From: Epiperipatus broadwayi
Taxonomy: Eukaryota > Onychophora > Udeonychophora > Euonychophora > Peripatidae
DNA: 64,000 nt
Assembly: GCA_028023455.1 (NCBI GenBank)
Contig: JAQFVV010012490.1
Coordinates: 2,294,001-2,358,000 of the forward strand
Direction: 5' to 3'
The notes under the pieces are model-generated. The model did not search any database. It was not told the DNA's origin and was given only the letters and a program-made list of their open reading frames with translations. The translations under genes were made by a program, and so were the position numbers. Positions within the stretch are counted from its first letter, which is position 1. The number at the start of each line of letters is the position of its first letter. This document shows positions 12,803 through 23,560 of the stretch, in pieces.

Positions 12803-13225
12803 AAGTACATAGTCAATTATATCAATTGGAGTGTAAATGAATCCACTGGATTCACACCCATCAGACTACAATTGGGACAAAATATTCCAATTTTATTCCA
12901 CAAACTCATACCTATGATCATAGAATCATCCATCAACCCAGAAAAGAAGAATGGAAGCATATAACAAAATGCTAACAATGAGCGAAAAATGTAACAAACT
13001 CCAAAAGAAAAGTATCATTTCAAAATAAGTGATAAAGTTTTCATTAAGATACCTCATGTAAGTAACTGCGAAGAATTTATCTTCCGCAAATTTTGTGATC
13101 TATATGAAGGGCCATTTACTATTATCAAATATGCTGGGGAAAATGCATACTGAATAGATAAAGGCAATGGTTTCAAAGGGACCTACAATGCCCGAAGTAT
13201 GAAGCCATACCATGATGACAAGTAA
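12803..13225 (+). pseudogene. Ty3/gypsy integrase, end of catalytic core plus C-terminal domain (remnant)
   Basis: One reading frame from about 12809 to the TAA at 13223 contains the typical integrase core ending, NESTGFTPIRLQLGQ, then the C-terminal SH3-like barrel with KISDKVFIKIPHVS, FCDLYEGPFTII, GENAY and GTYNARSMKPY. At least three in-frame stops interrupt it: TAA after the core ending, TAA in the linker, and TGA after GENAY. Integrase normally joins the cDNA into host DNA; the catalytic D,D-35-E residues are not preserved in what remains. Its position about 255 bp before the polypurine tract fits the last pol domain of a gypsy-type element. Reverse transcriptase and RNase H are absent. 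Confidence 0.75.
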
Positions 13226-13480
13226 TAGATTCACCAATAACTTAAAACAAAATACAATGCTATATATTACAAACCTGAAAATTCAAATACTATCCAACAA
13301 TACATATATTTCATCAAAATTTTATATGAAACAATGACATTGTCTAAAATTACTACTGGTAAACATGGATAATATAATAAACCTTGAATAACCCAACAAA
13401 GGTAAAAATTATGGACCTATCCTATCGTAGAAAAAAATCAAAGAATTAAAGATAAATACCATCATTAATACTTTTACTGA

Positions 13481-13496
13481 GGGGTGGGGGGAGAAG
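13481..13496 (+). promoter_or_regulatory. Polypurine tract of element 1
   Basis: GGGGTGGGGGGAGAAG lies directly before the 3' LTR, where plus-strand DNA synthesis is primed. It closely resembles the tract of element 2 (GAAGGGGGAGAAAG at 53392-53405). A single T interrupts the purines. Confidence 0.7.
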
Positions 13497-15679
13497 CCAT
13501 CAACAACCCTCTAATAACCAAAATAAACCATAAGGCCCAATCCCAATTCAAGCCCCATGATATTAAGGTTACTTATTAAGTAATAGAATTAGATAATGTT
13601 ATGACATATAAACCAACAAACCAGTTTATACAACCTAAGCCTTAAAGCCAAATATAAATAAAATTTAAACCAAATCGAGCAAATGGAGGTGACAACTAAT
13701 CATTATCACAATTAATATTAAATGTATTGTGATTACAAACACAAAGGAACAACAAGCAATAGATTAGATGAATGAACTTAATATAATATTAAAGTGAAAA
13801 AAAAAACAACAAATGTTTATTTTATTTTTTTTAAGCCAATAAATAAGTTGTTTATGTTAATAAGTAACAAAGATGAAGTCAACAATAAAGTACAAACGTC
13901 AAGCAGAAACTGGCTTAATATAGGAGATATATAGAGACAACAAACTTTTTTATTCAAGAAGGAAAAAGAAAGCTTTTTATCTGAGTAAAAAAATCTTCCA
14001 TTCCTTGCACAAAGAAACAGATAGAAAAATTTGAAGATTTGTATCAACCAATTCAAACTTGTAATACTGGTGAAGACATCTTTTATAAGGATTTTAAAAA
14101 GCAAGGAGAAACATTTAATTCTAAAACATCTAAACAAAGAGTTAGAAAATTATTACAGTATTTGAATTTCTAAAATCACCCTTGATTCCTCCCTGTAGAT
14201 TTTCAGATTTAAATCTAAAACATGTAATAGCAGAAATGATATTAACATTTCTCAAAATCAATTTAAACCACAAAAAGTAATATATGTATTGATTAAAATA
14301 ATTATGTGTTGCTAAATGAAAGGGAAACATCTAGAAAGAAAAATCATCATCCATGGAGCTAGAAATTGTCAAGGCCAATATGGGATTGTCCTATCTCTTT
14401 ATGCCTGGATTGATAAACATTGAAATGATCCATCATGAATTCCTTTTTTTTTTTACTTCTTGCTTCAAAACTTCAGTTTGAAGGCTGCCGTCAGATATTC
14501 AAATTCCTAGCTATATATAAAGGAATTATCATTGATTATGAGAATAAGCCATTAGAACACAGTCCATACAAACTATAAAAGCAAATTATAAAGTTGACAC
14601 CATCTATATCTATATTTAATTGTTTGTATGCTATGTGTAATATTTTTTTTATTTTATTTTAATATAGAACCAAATAGCTTTAATTTAGAATTTATGAAAT
14701 TAAGACAAAAAAAAATTCTCTTATGCCTTGAATAGACAAATCTATGAGGGATAATCTTTATTATGAAATAATTTGATCATTATAATTTGGGATAAGCTAA
14801 GATGATACCTAATATATATATAAATTCAACATTCATATATGTACAACACTTACACTTTCATTAATTGTTTATTCTAAAGTTTGTATTAATTATTAATATT
14901 TTTTAATATTTTTCTATGCATATTTTTTTTATTATTTGTGTCTTAAACTTATAATTCTCATTCATCGCCCACACATTGTAGATAACAAGGGGGTCTTATT
15001 AAACCACCATGGCATTAACTAAAAGACATAAAAAAAAAGATAAATGAATATGTTTCTATATATATAATAATAATGTATATAATATGAAGATCATTTGTGT
15101 TAATCAGGATATTTAGTGGCTATTCTTCATGGGATCAGGATGGGGAACATTAGTATAAATCAAGTATAAATGAAAAATGACCACATATGTCTAAATGAGT
15201 TTTCCCTAATTTCGTTTTAAATTTTCTTCTCCAAATGCTAATCCATGTATATATGTTCATTAAATTTATTTAAATGTTAAAACACATTTCTTGGTTTATT
15301 TGTCTGTGGTTAAATTCTGCTAAGTCATATCCTTACACACATATCACAATTATTATTTGCATATGTACAATATACTATACCCACTCCTATTAAAAGATAT
15401 AGTTTCATATGAAGAATACGATGATACAATTATTACCTGAACCTGAGGATCATACATCTCCCCGAGTTCGAAATCTGGAATAGCAGGAGTAAACTACCAT
15501 ACGTAGGCAATAGGTTAAGGGCAGAATCAGTAGTTATTTAGATATTCCTCTCTTCTCCTATAAGTATGAGTTTAATGTACGTAGGTATGCATGAATATAG
15601 ACAATAAAGATACATTTATATTCATCAGGAGTAACCCATTCATCTTTGTGCATACCATGAAAAGTCTGTCCTGTTACAA
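13497..15679 (+). repeat. 3' LTR of element 1 (about 2.2 kb)
   Basis: It aligns with the 5' LTR from its beginning to its GTTACA end at 15674-15679, but lacks the 1.47-kb segment found at 8020-9500. Point differences and small gaps are frequent, so the two LTRs have diverged for a long time. The first bases (CCATCAACAACCC) do not preserve a TG start. Confidence 0.7.
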
Positions 15680-15683
15680 TACA

Positions 15684-15830
15684 ATCAATGCTCAATTTAT
15701 ATTAAGATAGCAAATCTTCAAATTTTAATGGACAAGCTTCAATCTTCACCTTCCAACTCTTCAGCCATTCACATCATTGAAAATTCAATGATGGAACACT
15801 CAAAGCTCTTGTTGATGCCAATATTATAAA
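15684..15830 (-). repeat. Interspersed repeat family A, second half
   Basis: After the ATAC duplication the sequence AATCAATGCTCAATTTATA continues the repeat that was cut at 6709. It matches 19049-19190 (same orientation) and 19430-19555 (reverse complement), for example in GATAGCAAAT-TTCAAA and the TTCAATGATG block. Confidence 0.75.
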
Positions 15831-16399
15831 TTTTTCTATACAATAAAATATAGCACAGCCATCAGGTTTATCCATTTTTATATATGTTATCATATCCAAG
15901 TTTGCTTAATTAAATTTTGAAAAAATCAAGGTAATGGGTCTCTTCCACCTCTTTCAAGCAAATCACATCAGCACCCAGTATTTTGATTTCATATAAAAAT
16001 TAAATGTTCAATAATCCCATGACAAGACATCAAAATTACAATGATTACATAAATAACAATTATCTTTTAAAAGACATTGAGATAGTATATTATAAGACAT
16101 GACAGATAATTCAATACCAAAATGACTATTCCTAATATGCTCTAAACCAAAATGCATGTATTCTCACTGATGCAAAGAACAAATGTAGCCTAAAAGTCTG
16201 TGGTTTAAACTCCACTTTCAACCACATATTCTTTTTTAACTCAACTATAAGAGTTTCTGATCAGAGCAAAATTTCTATCATTATTACTATAAATTATGCG
16301 ATCCTATATACTAGCCATCAGTCATAATGTAAAATCACCATTGGGTTCATTAAAATAACACTTTCCAAAAATCTGGTGCTGAATATAACTGAGGAATGA
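15831..16399. other. Non-coding DNA, nothing recognised
   Basis: Moderately complex AT-rich sequence without a sustained frame. It may contain degraded repeat material but I see no second copy. Confidence 0.4.
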
Positions 16400-16572
16400 T
16401 TGTATGTGTGTGTGGGAGATGGTGATCTGGACCAACTGATGAGTGTTGGTTCATCACGAAATACATATACTGGAAATCATTTATTTTTTTCACAAGTATG
16501 TGGCCATGTGTATTGGTTGTATAAGATGGAGTGCATAGCTGTAGGGAAATTGAAAGTCTGAGTCCATGTAAA
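16400..16572 (+). repeat. Interspersed repeat family A, copy 2 (partial, opposite orientation)
   Basis: It starts in a TGTGTGTGTGGGAGATGG tract and continues with GATCTGGACCAACTGATGAG, the reverse complement of the 6660-6700 block, then the TGTATTGGTTGTATAAGATGG block. It ends near the decayed B box (AGTCTGAGTCCATG). The upstream part of the family is missing. Confidence 0.7.
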
Positions 16573-17849
16573 TTTATTTATATAAAAAACAAATAAGACA
16601 AGTATTGTATAAATTAAAAACTTACAAAAGATGATAACATTTAAATTCCAAACAACATATTAATTATGTTTTCATGTATAATTTTTTTAAATAAAAGTTT
16701 AATGGCTTTATGGTTAATCAGACACATGACCAAAATATACTGAAAGGTTTTAAGTGATTGACTTCCAAAGTGAAAAAATGATGTTTAAAAAATGTATCTA
16801 GTGAATAAAGCAGCTTATTTCTGATTTTAAAAAAATTAAGATTTCTCTATCATCATTAAAAAAAAAAGTCATAAAGTAAAATTGTTTCTACTATAATTAT
16901 TTAAAAAAAAAAATACCAACAAATAAAATATTTTTTAAATAACAATTTATATCATTAAGCACTAAAATATCTTTATTTCTCCTCTTCAAATAGAAAAAAA
17001 TATATTAAAAATAACTTAAAAAAGATTTATTTAAAGATTATTCTACATTATATGATTAAATATTTTTAAAAAATATTAATTACTTTTAAAAACTAAATGT
17101 TAAAAAAAAAAATCTTTAAATGCAAGTAAGTATACAGCTGTACACTTAATGCAAAAAAAAAAAAAAAACTACGAGCTCAATGCTAGAATATGACAATTCT
17201 CTCATGGTAAAGACTGAATAAATATAATTATGCATTTTATTTTACAATCAACTCATAAATCTGGTATATTATAGTTAAAATATTTAGCAAGTACCCATTT
17301 ATTGATCAATAATTGGAAGGTCAGATGGATTATTTATGTGAAAAGATTCTAAACTTGCTTGGAATACGGAAAAAGTCCAAGTTTCACCAGCTTCAACGCC
17401 CTTCCACAATCATAAGTATAGACAGCATAAGCACTAATATTTACATGTCAAAAATCTGTTTAAATAATTATAAATAGTAATGCAAGAAAAGCCTTTAACT
17501 GCAAGTCAGCATTTTCTCTGATAAAAACTATTTGCTTTTTCTTTAACTTGTATGGGTCAATTTTAGAACAAAAATAGTTTTCTTACTAAAGCACTTGAAA
17601 ACAAGATTGACTTCTCAATATGTTTTTTTCATTTTGCAAAATAGTTTTTCAATATTATGCATTCACTTTTAGTTGCAGCAATAAATTTTCACACTTTGTA
17701 AAATGTCAAAGACTTTCAAAAGTTTTTAACTTTTTTTAATATTGCTGAAATCTTGCATACAGATTTCTTAAATAACCAGATTGACACACATCTAAAATTT
17801 TCTACTAATCGTTTCAATGCATTAACAGCATACTATAATCTTCACATGA
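16573..17849. other. AT-rich DNA, nothing recognised
   Basis: Long poly(A)/poly(T) tracts and short low-complexity frames only. Confidence 0.5.
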
Positions 17850-18045
17850 TCACCATTTCTTGTGCTTGCTTATAACTGTTATTAAAACAAGCAAAACTCA
17901 CTATACATATTGCCACACACAGCAAGCTAGAGTAATCAATGGATGCCAGAAGGCTTGTGCATAAAATCCCCATCTAGTGCCTACTCATCCAATATCCCCA
18001 GAATAGTTTCTGGCTTGTGGCCTTCGTCAGTGAGGAGCCTTGCCT
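17850..18045 (-). repeat. Interspersed repeat family C, copy 1
   Basis: Its reverse complement aligns with 62590-62805 over a shared core (AGAAACTATTCTGG, GATTTTATGCACAAGCCTTC, TGGCATCCATTGATTACT) and the downstream flank ending GTGATCATGTGA. The function is unknown. The length of about 200 bp and three copies in the window suggest a short non-autonomous element. Confidence 0.7.
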
Positions 18046-18861
18046 GTTTTAATAACATATAATATTTTGCTATAATAAACTTTTTTGTCTTCTTTACACT
18101 TTGTAAGTATATTAATTTTCTCAAATCAATTTTCTTAAGATTTTTTTTTTTATTATTCATCAGAGTTCAAAAAAAAAAAAAAAACAATTAATTAATTTAT
18201 TTAAGTTTATAAATATAATGTCAAGTTGCAATCTTTAGTGTAAATATAAATATATCAGATTATAAATAAAGTTGATACCATCTTTTTTTAAGAAGGTTAT
18301 CTTGACTACAGGTTGAGATTGTTGATAGTTTAAGGGTTGATTTTTATTAAATATAATATCGAATGCAATTCCAGTTAAATAAACTATCTAATCATAGCAA
18401 ACTAATAAAACAATCTAATTTTCCAAATTTAGAAAAAAGAGTTATTAAATCATTAAACAAAAAAATATATACATCAAAACATTTAATCTAAAAAGTAAAT
18501 AGAATTTTTTCATACAACTTTTACTTTAATTTCCAAAAAATATTTTGATAATTTAAAAAAAAAAAAATATTTCTGCATCATATCATTCAAATGTATTCTA
18601 AATATTTAAAATCAAATTTACAATCTGAATGACAGGAACAATTTGTGATTCAGAGTTAAGCAACATTTTTAATAATCCATATTCCCAACAGCTACAATTT
18701 AGTTTTATAACATAAATGTTACAAGCAGTATCCCATACTGCTCCTAATAATGGTATTTGTTTTATATAAATACAGTTCCAAATTTGATTTTTCTTTATTA
18801 TAAGTATTATTTACAATAAGCTTTATATTTAAACACAAGTAAATAATACATATTTTTAAGC
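18046..18861. other. AT-rich DNA, nothing recognised
   Basis: Homopolymer-rich and AT-rich sequence with no gene. The 79-codon minus-strand frame at 18719-18958 overlaps repeat A and has no recognisable features. Confidence 0.5.
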
Positions 18862-19228
18862 TAGATGTAATTATAGGGTATTTGAACCAGACTTCCAAGC
18901 TTCTTTTTGTCATCCACTCCATCTTATACAACCGATACACATGAGCACATATATGCAAAAAATATAAATAATCTCCAATATATGTATTTTGTGCTAATCC
19001 AGCACATCAGTTGGTCCAGATCATCATCTCCCACACATATATAATCAGTGCTTGGTTTATATTATGATAGCAAATATTCAAACTTTAATGGACAAAATTC
19101 AATCTTCTCCACTCTTCAACTATCCCTATCATTGAAAATCTGATGATGGCATGTTCAAAGCCCTTGTTTGTCAATTTTGATGTCACACCCATGTTGACCA
19201 TAAGTCATTCTGATCCTTCATATGCAAG
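18862..19228 (-). repeat. Interspersed repeat family A, copy 3 (uninterrupted reference copy)
   Basis: This copy spans the point where element 1 inserted into copy 1: CACACATATATAATCAGTGC at about 19031-19050 is the empty site. On the minus strand the end near 18880 contains GGTTCAAATACC, a B-box-like string. It is followed in inverted orientation by copy 4, so the two form an imperfect inverted pair with a spacer of roughly 90-140 bp. Confidence 0.7.
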
Positions 19229-19315
19229 ACCTTAAGCCCATTTAAATACAGAGAAAAAAGATGGGCAGAATACTGGCTGAATATGTAATATATAAATACA
19301 GGTATATTATATATA

Positions 19316-19766
19316 CTTTTAAGACAGATGTGAACCCAGATTTTCAAGCTTCCTTTTGATATCCACTAAGGCCCTGCATGTGAGGGGTCAGAATGACTTA
19401 TGGTTAACATGAATATTACAACAAAATTGGCAAACAAGGGCTTTGAATATGCCATCAACAGATTTTCAATGATATGAATGGCTGAAGAGTTGGAGAATGA
19501 AGAAGATTGAAACCTATCCATTAAAGTTTGAAGAGTTGCTATCTTAATATAAAGTGATTATTGGTTATTTATATATTTATATATATGTGTGTGTGTGGGA
19601 GATGATGATCTGGATCAACTGATGAGTACTGGTTCAGCATGAAATATATATATTGAAGATCATTTAGCTTTTTTGCATGTATGTGATCATGTGTATCAGT
19701 TGTATAAGATAGAATAAATGACAAAAGGAGCTTGAAAGTTTGGGTTCAAATCCCCTATAATTACAA
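19316..19766 (+). repeat. Interspersed repeat family A, copy 4 (inverted relative to copy 3)
   Basis: The longest copy. It includes TTATGGTTAACATG, GGCTTTGAATATGCCATCA, GGCTGAAGAGTTGGAGAAT, a TGTGTGTGTGTGGG tract, GATCTGGATCAACTGATGAG and a good pol III B box (GGGTTCAAATCCCC at 19740-19753). Its first 50 bp (TTTTAAGACAGATGTGAACCC onward) instead match the start of copy 3 in direct orientation, so the copy has inverted termini. Confidence 0.7.
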
Positions 19767-20329
19767 TAAGTTTTATAATATTTATATTAAAAAAATTGCA
19801 AAAAATATAACTGTAAAAATCACAAAAAAATAGAATTTAGAATAGTTTCTAAATGAGATCAGTTGATTGCTTTTTAATGATCAGTTATTATAATGAAAAA
19901 AATTTTTTATTATTGTAAGCATTATTTACTATAAGTATTATAATATTTAAATAAAAACTATAAACAAAAATAACCATAGATTATAAAATATGGAGAAAAA
20001 TTACTTATATTTAGTGTACAAGTAGTATGAAATACCATTAAACTCCAAAAAAGTAGCAGAAAACTTACACTATCCAAACTAAATTCAAATTAATTTGACT
20101 TTTGCAAAATATAGACATACTTACGAAAGTAATGAGATGGACATCTATTCAATTTTAAAAATTTTATAAAATTAAGGCCTATGAAAATTTATAGCAGTAT
20201 AAACATCCCACTTATAGCCATTGATGGTTAAATAAATTATATTGAACTAAACATTAATAATTCATTCAGTGCAATGATAAATAATCTGACCTTCCATAAA
20301 ATTTTTGAAATTAAAATGTATTTATTGAA
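19767..20329. other. AT-rich DNA, nothing recognised
   Basis: No gene, RNA or repeat copy is seen. Confidence 0.5.
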
Positions 20330-20904
20330 ACAGTAAGATTCGTATTCGAATCTTAAGTTTCACCTTTTTCTGTCGTCTCTCACTGACCGGTCTATCCCGC
20401 CCAAATTTAAACTTTTTGATATCGAATTGTGTGTGTAACAATATTAAAAATGTATAAATATATGTAGAATTCAGCATAAACATGCACACATTTCGATCTC
20501 AAATTAAACGCAATAAATAGGGATAAAATAATATAATTTAGGTTTCTTTTAGTTATATAATTTTGTATAATTTTAATCATTTATTTTGGATTATAAAGTT
20601 CGTATTTATTGCTTTGTTTAAATTTCATTTAATAATAATTCTAAAAATATCTGATGTAATATTTAATTAAAAGTTAAAATAATCTTATGTTCCCTTTTTG
20701 TTTTTGAAATTTAAAAGCATCGGTCAGTGATAGATAATAGATTAATTAAAGAAAAATTCCCCAAAATTAATTAGTAAATGTAAAATGTAAACAATAGAAC
20801 GGCAGCTTTCTTTAATTAAAAACCAACTAAATGCATTGATTATCCTCAGGGCAGATTAAGTAGAACCTAAAAATATCTTAACAAAAATGTGAAAGATCAA
20901 GATA

Positions 20905-21215
20905 AAAAAAAGAGGCCATCTTAGACTTGCTGGAGACATTCACTTAAACTTTAGCTTTGCTCTTGATCACTGAGAGTCTCCAAAATATAAAATTAATTTG
21001 TTCCTGCCAAGGTATGACCGAGTAAAGCACCTAGATTATTCTCCATCGGGTTATGGCCCACCGGATGCTGAACTTTCCATTGCCCGTCATAAATTCCCCA
21101 TGAAGATCTGCTGCCTGAAATAAATGAAAAAGCTGCTGCTGTTGTGAAATTAAATGAAATATCTAAATACAAGAAAGACTTGCCACTCGTGAACTTTTTG
21201 CTTCTAAACTAATGG
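20905..21215 (+). pseudogene. Decayed protein-coding remnant, family not recognised
   Basis: Two overlapping frames read like real protein. The first contains LFLPRYDRVKHLDYSPSGY, followed by GPPDAELSIARHKF. After a frameshift near 21105 the second continues with DLLPEINEKAAAVVKLNEIS and KYKKDLPLV. Upstream, KEAILDLLETF is in yet another frame, and a TGA precedes the first block. The amino-acid mix is balanced, unlike the lysine/isoleucine/asparagine chance frames elsewhere in the window. No start codon, promoter or splice sites can be fixed. A processed pseudogene or a dead transposon gene are the main options. Confidence 0.35.
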
Positions 21216-21521
21216 AATCGGAGGACTTCTTATAAAACAGGTACCTGTCAGTGTTCACACTCTAGAGTACTCTAATAATATGCTATAGCTATTCTTCATA
21301 TTACTTATCTAAATTTATAAAATGTAAAAACTATCATTTGTATAACTAAAACTGAATAATTAACTTAATGTGTAAATTTCTCTACTAATCTAGCTTACCT
21401 CATTCTGTCTTGGGTGCGTATTTCTATAATCTACATTTCTATCAATAGTTATTATTTAATTATTGCATGCTCATAATTATTTCAATTTTCAAAGTTTAAA
21501 TCTATGATCGCTTAAAACAAT

Positions 21522-21594
21522 GAATGCGTGTCAAATTTTCATTAATATTTACTTTCTTTAATAACTTAACTTTCATATAAATCGACACGCATTC
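21522..21594. repeat. Perfect 11-bp inverted repeat
   Basis: GAATGCGTGTC at 21522-21532 is followed 51 bp later by its exact reverse complement GACACGCATTC at 21584-21594. A further ATTGA/TCAAT-like extension is present on the outside. It may be the remnant termini of a small element or a hairpin; function unknown. Confidence 0.6.
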
Positions 21595-21789
21595 AATGCT
21601 TCATTTATTGTAATGCAGGGATCTACTACTTCGCAAATGGCTGATGTATTAGTTATAATAATTCCCAAGTTATATATGTTTTGTATTTATTAAATAATCA
21701 GTGAATAATTCCAGAAAATTACATTTCTTTGAGAGTCACCAACGTTCTTTAGTAAATGTTGATAATGTAGAGCCGAATTAGAAATCTAT

Positions 21790-22140
21790 TTAAATCTCAT
21801 CATAATCAATTATCAGTATACATGTGTTACGTTTTAGAGACGCGATGACCCATTCCGCCGTGAAATTTCCGGATTCTTCAGGGTTGAAATTAACCCCAGT
21901 CGTCCTACACAAGCGGGCATAATGGGTGCTCCCGTAGGATTTGACAATGTCATGCAGCCAGCCAGCAAATCGCGCCACGTACCGCTTGTCCCTGGTTATG
22001 CTTATGTGACACCTTACTTCGTCGGACTGAGGCAGAGACCAGTCTGATATTCTTATAAACCCATTCGCGGCATTGCAGTTTCGATATACTGCCATTCCAT
22101 ATCGCCTTTCTAAAGCGTACCATGTGTTCCTTTGCTCAAT
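21790..22140 (-). pseudogene. Unassigned coding-like frame (about 100-117 residues)
   Basis: The minus strand is open from about 22155 to the stop at 21790, with the first ATG at 22095. The 101-residue product is balanced in composition and includes NGFIRISDWSLPQSDEVRC, YVARFAGWLHDIVKSYG and FNPEESGNFTAEWVIASLK. Upstream of the ATG the frame stays open for about 18 further codons (including NTWYALERRYG), so the ATG may be internal or this may be an exon. A donor-like AAAC/GTAAC follows the SLK segment near 21828. I do not recognise the family. There are no transmembrane or signal segments. A relic of an insertion (virus-like or transposon) or a single exon of a host gene are both possible. 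Confidence 0.4.
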
Positions 22141-22950
22141 TCTATTATTCTATATATCACTCCGCCTCTGCATTATCTTCGTAATTCACTCTCAAATAAA
22201 TGTTTGCCCTTAGTTATAAATAAATATTTTAATTAAATAAATATATGTCTGCCATTACTCTTATAACCCATACTTTAGACTCTTGCATTGCAAAGGTATA
22301 AATTCCCCAAGGCATGCATTAGAAATACTTACTCGAGAATTTTAGGTAGCTAGATTAAGCCTTCAAATAAGTGAATTCCTTTTGTAAACATTTCAGTATC
22401 GGAAATACCGCTACTGAAATCCTCAATATAAAATAATGTGTAAATAAATAAATGTATTCTTTAAAATATAATCATATTGCAAATCCTGCTACTGAAGCTG
22501 TTAGTCCATAAAATATTATTAATGATTGTTTTATTAAAATGTATTAATAAATAATTTAAAACTATACGTCTGCAATTACGTTTCATTTATTCGATACCCA
22601 TTCTATCTAATATTTCCTCGATTATGTAAATATGAATGTTTAATTAATATTAGTTTGGTTATTGGCTAACTCGAGAATAAAATCATGAATCTCTTGCATC
22701 TCCCTGACCACCGTGCCTAAGGAAATATTTACTAATGTCGCATCAGATGCGTTGTTTCGTGGATTGTATTGTGGAATCGATAAACTATGTTCGAACTCAG
22801 TACCACGGGTGGCTTCGCTACTCGATGGTGCTGCTGTTCTGTATGGTGGTCGAATTCTGCACTATGTTTACGAGTCACACGTTTTCTGACCGTTACATTA
22901 TTTTTTGTATTTGTTTTTTTCAAATCAACTTTTAACTATTACTTTAATTT

Positions 22951-23488
22951 TTGTTTATATACATTTCATGCATTTATGCAATTTTGTTCATTTTTTTGCA
23001 TTACTCTATCATTATAGATATTCTTGGCAATTTCAAAATGCAATAACAATATTTAAAAAAATAATTTAAATTAAAATACTTGAAAATTTAGAGAAAAATT
23101 AATTTTTTTAAATATTACTACAAATTTAAAATTTAAATAACTATTAAAGTTACTGTTAATCTCATTATGAATGTTCTTTTATAACATTGATCTAAACATC
23201 AGAATTCATTGTTAACATCAATAAAAAATTAAATATAAAATTAATATCCTTAAATAGCCCATTGTAGAGAAAGACTCTTTACATCCCCTAATAGAAGAGT
23301 AATGAAAAATACACTCACCAAGTAAATTAATTGTGTTCCATAATGAAGAATTTTGCTGTCTGTTTCAATCTCTGCTTAACCAATAGAGTAATAGTTACTA
23401 CTATTTAAAGATTAATAATTAGAATTCTTTCTAAAACAAATTCATAAAATTCTTTGAAAATCATGTAGCTTGCTGAAAAAATTTCAAA
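22951..23488. other. AT-rich DNA, nothing recognised
   Basis: Low-complexity AT-rich sequence between the CpG-richer island and a tRNA-like sequence. Confidence 0.5.
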
Positions 23489-23560
23489 GTTCCACTCAGA
23501 TTTGAACCACAAATTATGGGCATGACAAGCAGATGCATTAACCATTATGGCAAGAAGCCT
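23489..23560 (-). tRNA. Degenerate tRNA-like sequence (tRNA-derived repeat head or pseudogene)
   Basis: The minus strand has an A-box/D-arm-like TTGCCATAATGGTTAATGC, an anticodon-loop-like CTTGTCATG with GTC in the anticodon position (Asp-like), and a B box GGTTCAAATCT, spaced as in a 72-nt tRNA. The acceptor stem pairs poorly, so a functional tRNA is unlikely. Confidence 0.45.

Larger units (their letters stand above)
6710..15679 (+). mobile_element. LTR retrotransposon 1 (Ty3/gypsy-type, decayed, about 9 kb)
   Basis: Two long direct repeats (6710-10318 and about 13497-15679) enclose a 3.2-kb body with gag-like coiled-coil fragments and an integrase 3' end placed last before a polypurine tract, the Ty3/gypsy order. 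The element lies inside a repeat A copy. The flanks join with ATAC at 6706-6709 and at 15680-15683, a 4-bp target-site duplication, and removing the element restores a sequence matching the intact repeat A copy at 18862. Both LTRs appear to end in GTTACA. The 5' LTR carries about 1.47 kb (roughly 8020-9500) that the 3' LTR lacks. All frames are broken, so it is an old, dead copy. Exact LTR starts are uncertain by some bases. Confidence 0.8.
20330..22950. other. Compositionally distinct, CpG-richer island with unassigned coding-like scraps
   Basis: CpG-containing words are visibly more frequent here than in the surrounding 10 kb (for example GACCGG, TCCCGCCC, CGCGCCACGTACCG, GACACGC). It contains the coding-like patch at 20905-21215, the minus-strand frame at 21790-22140 and a small frame pair near 22735-22935. 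CACTGACCGG at about 20384-20393 and CGGTCAGTG at about 20720-20728 are inverted. The island could be one decayed foreign element or unrelated exon relics. Confidence 0.35.
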
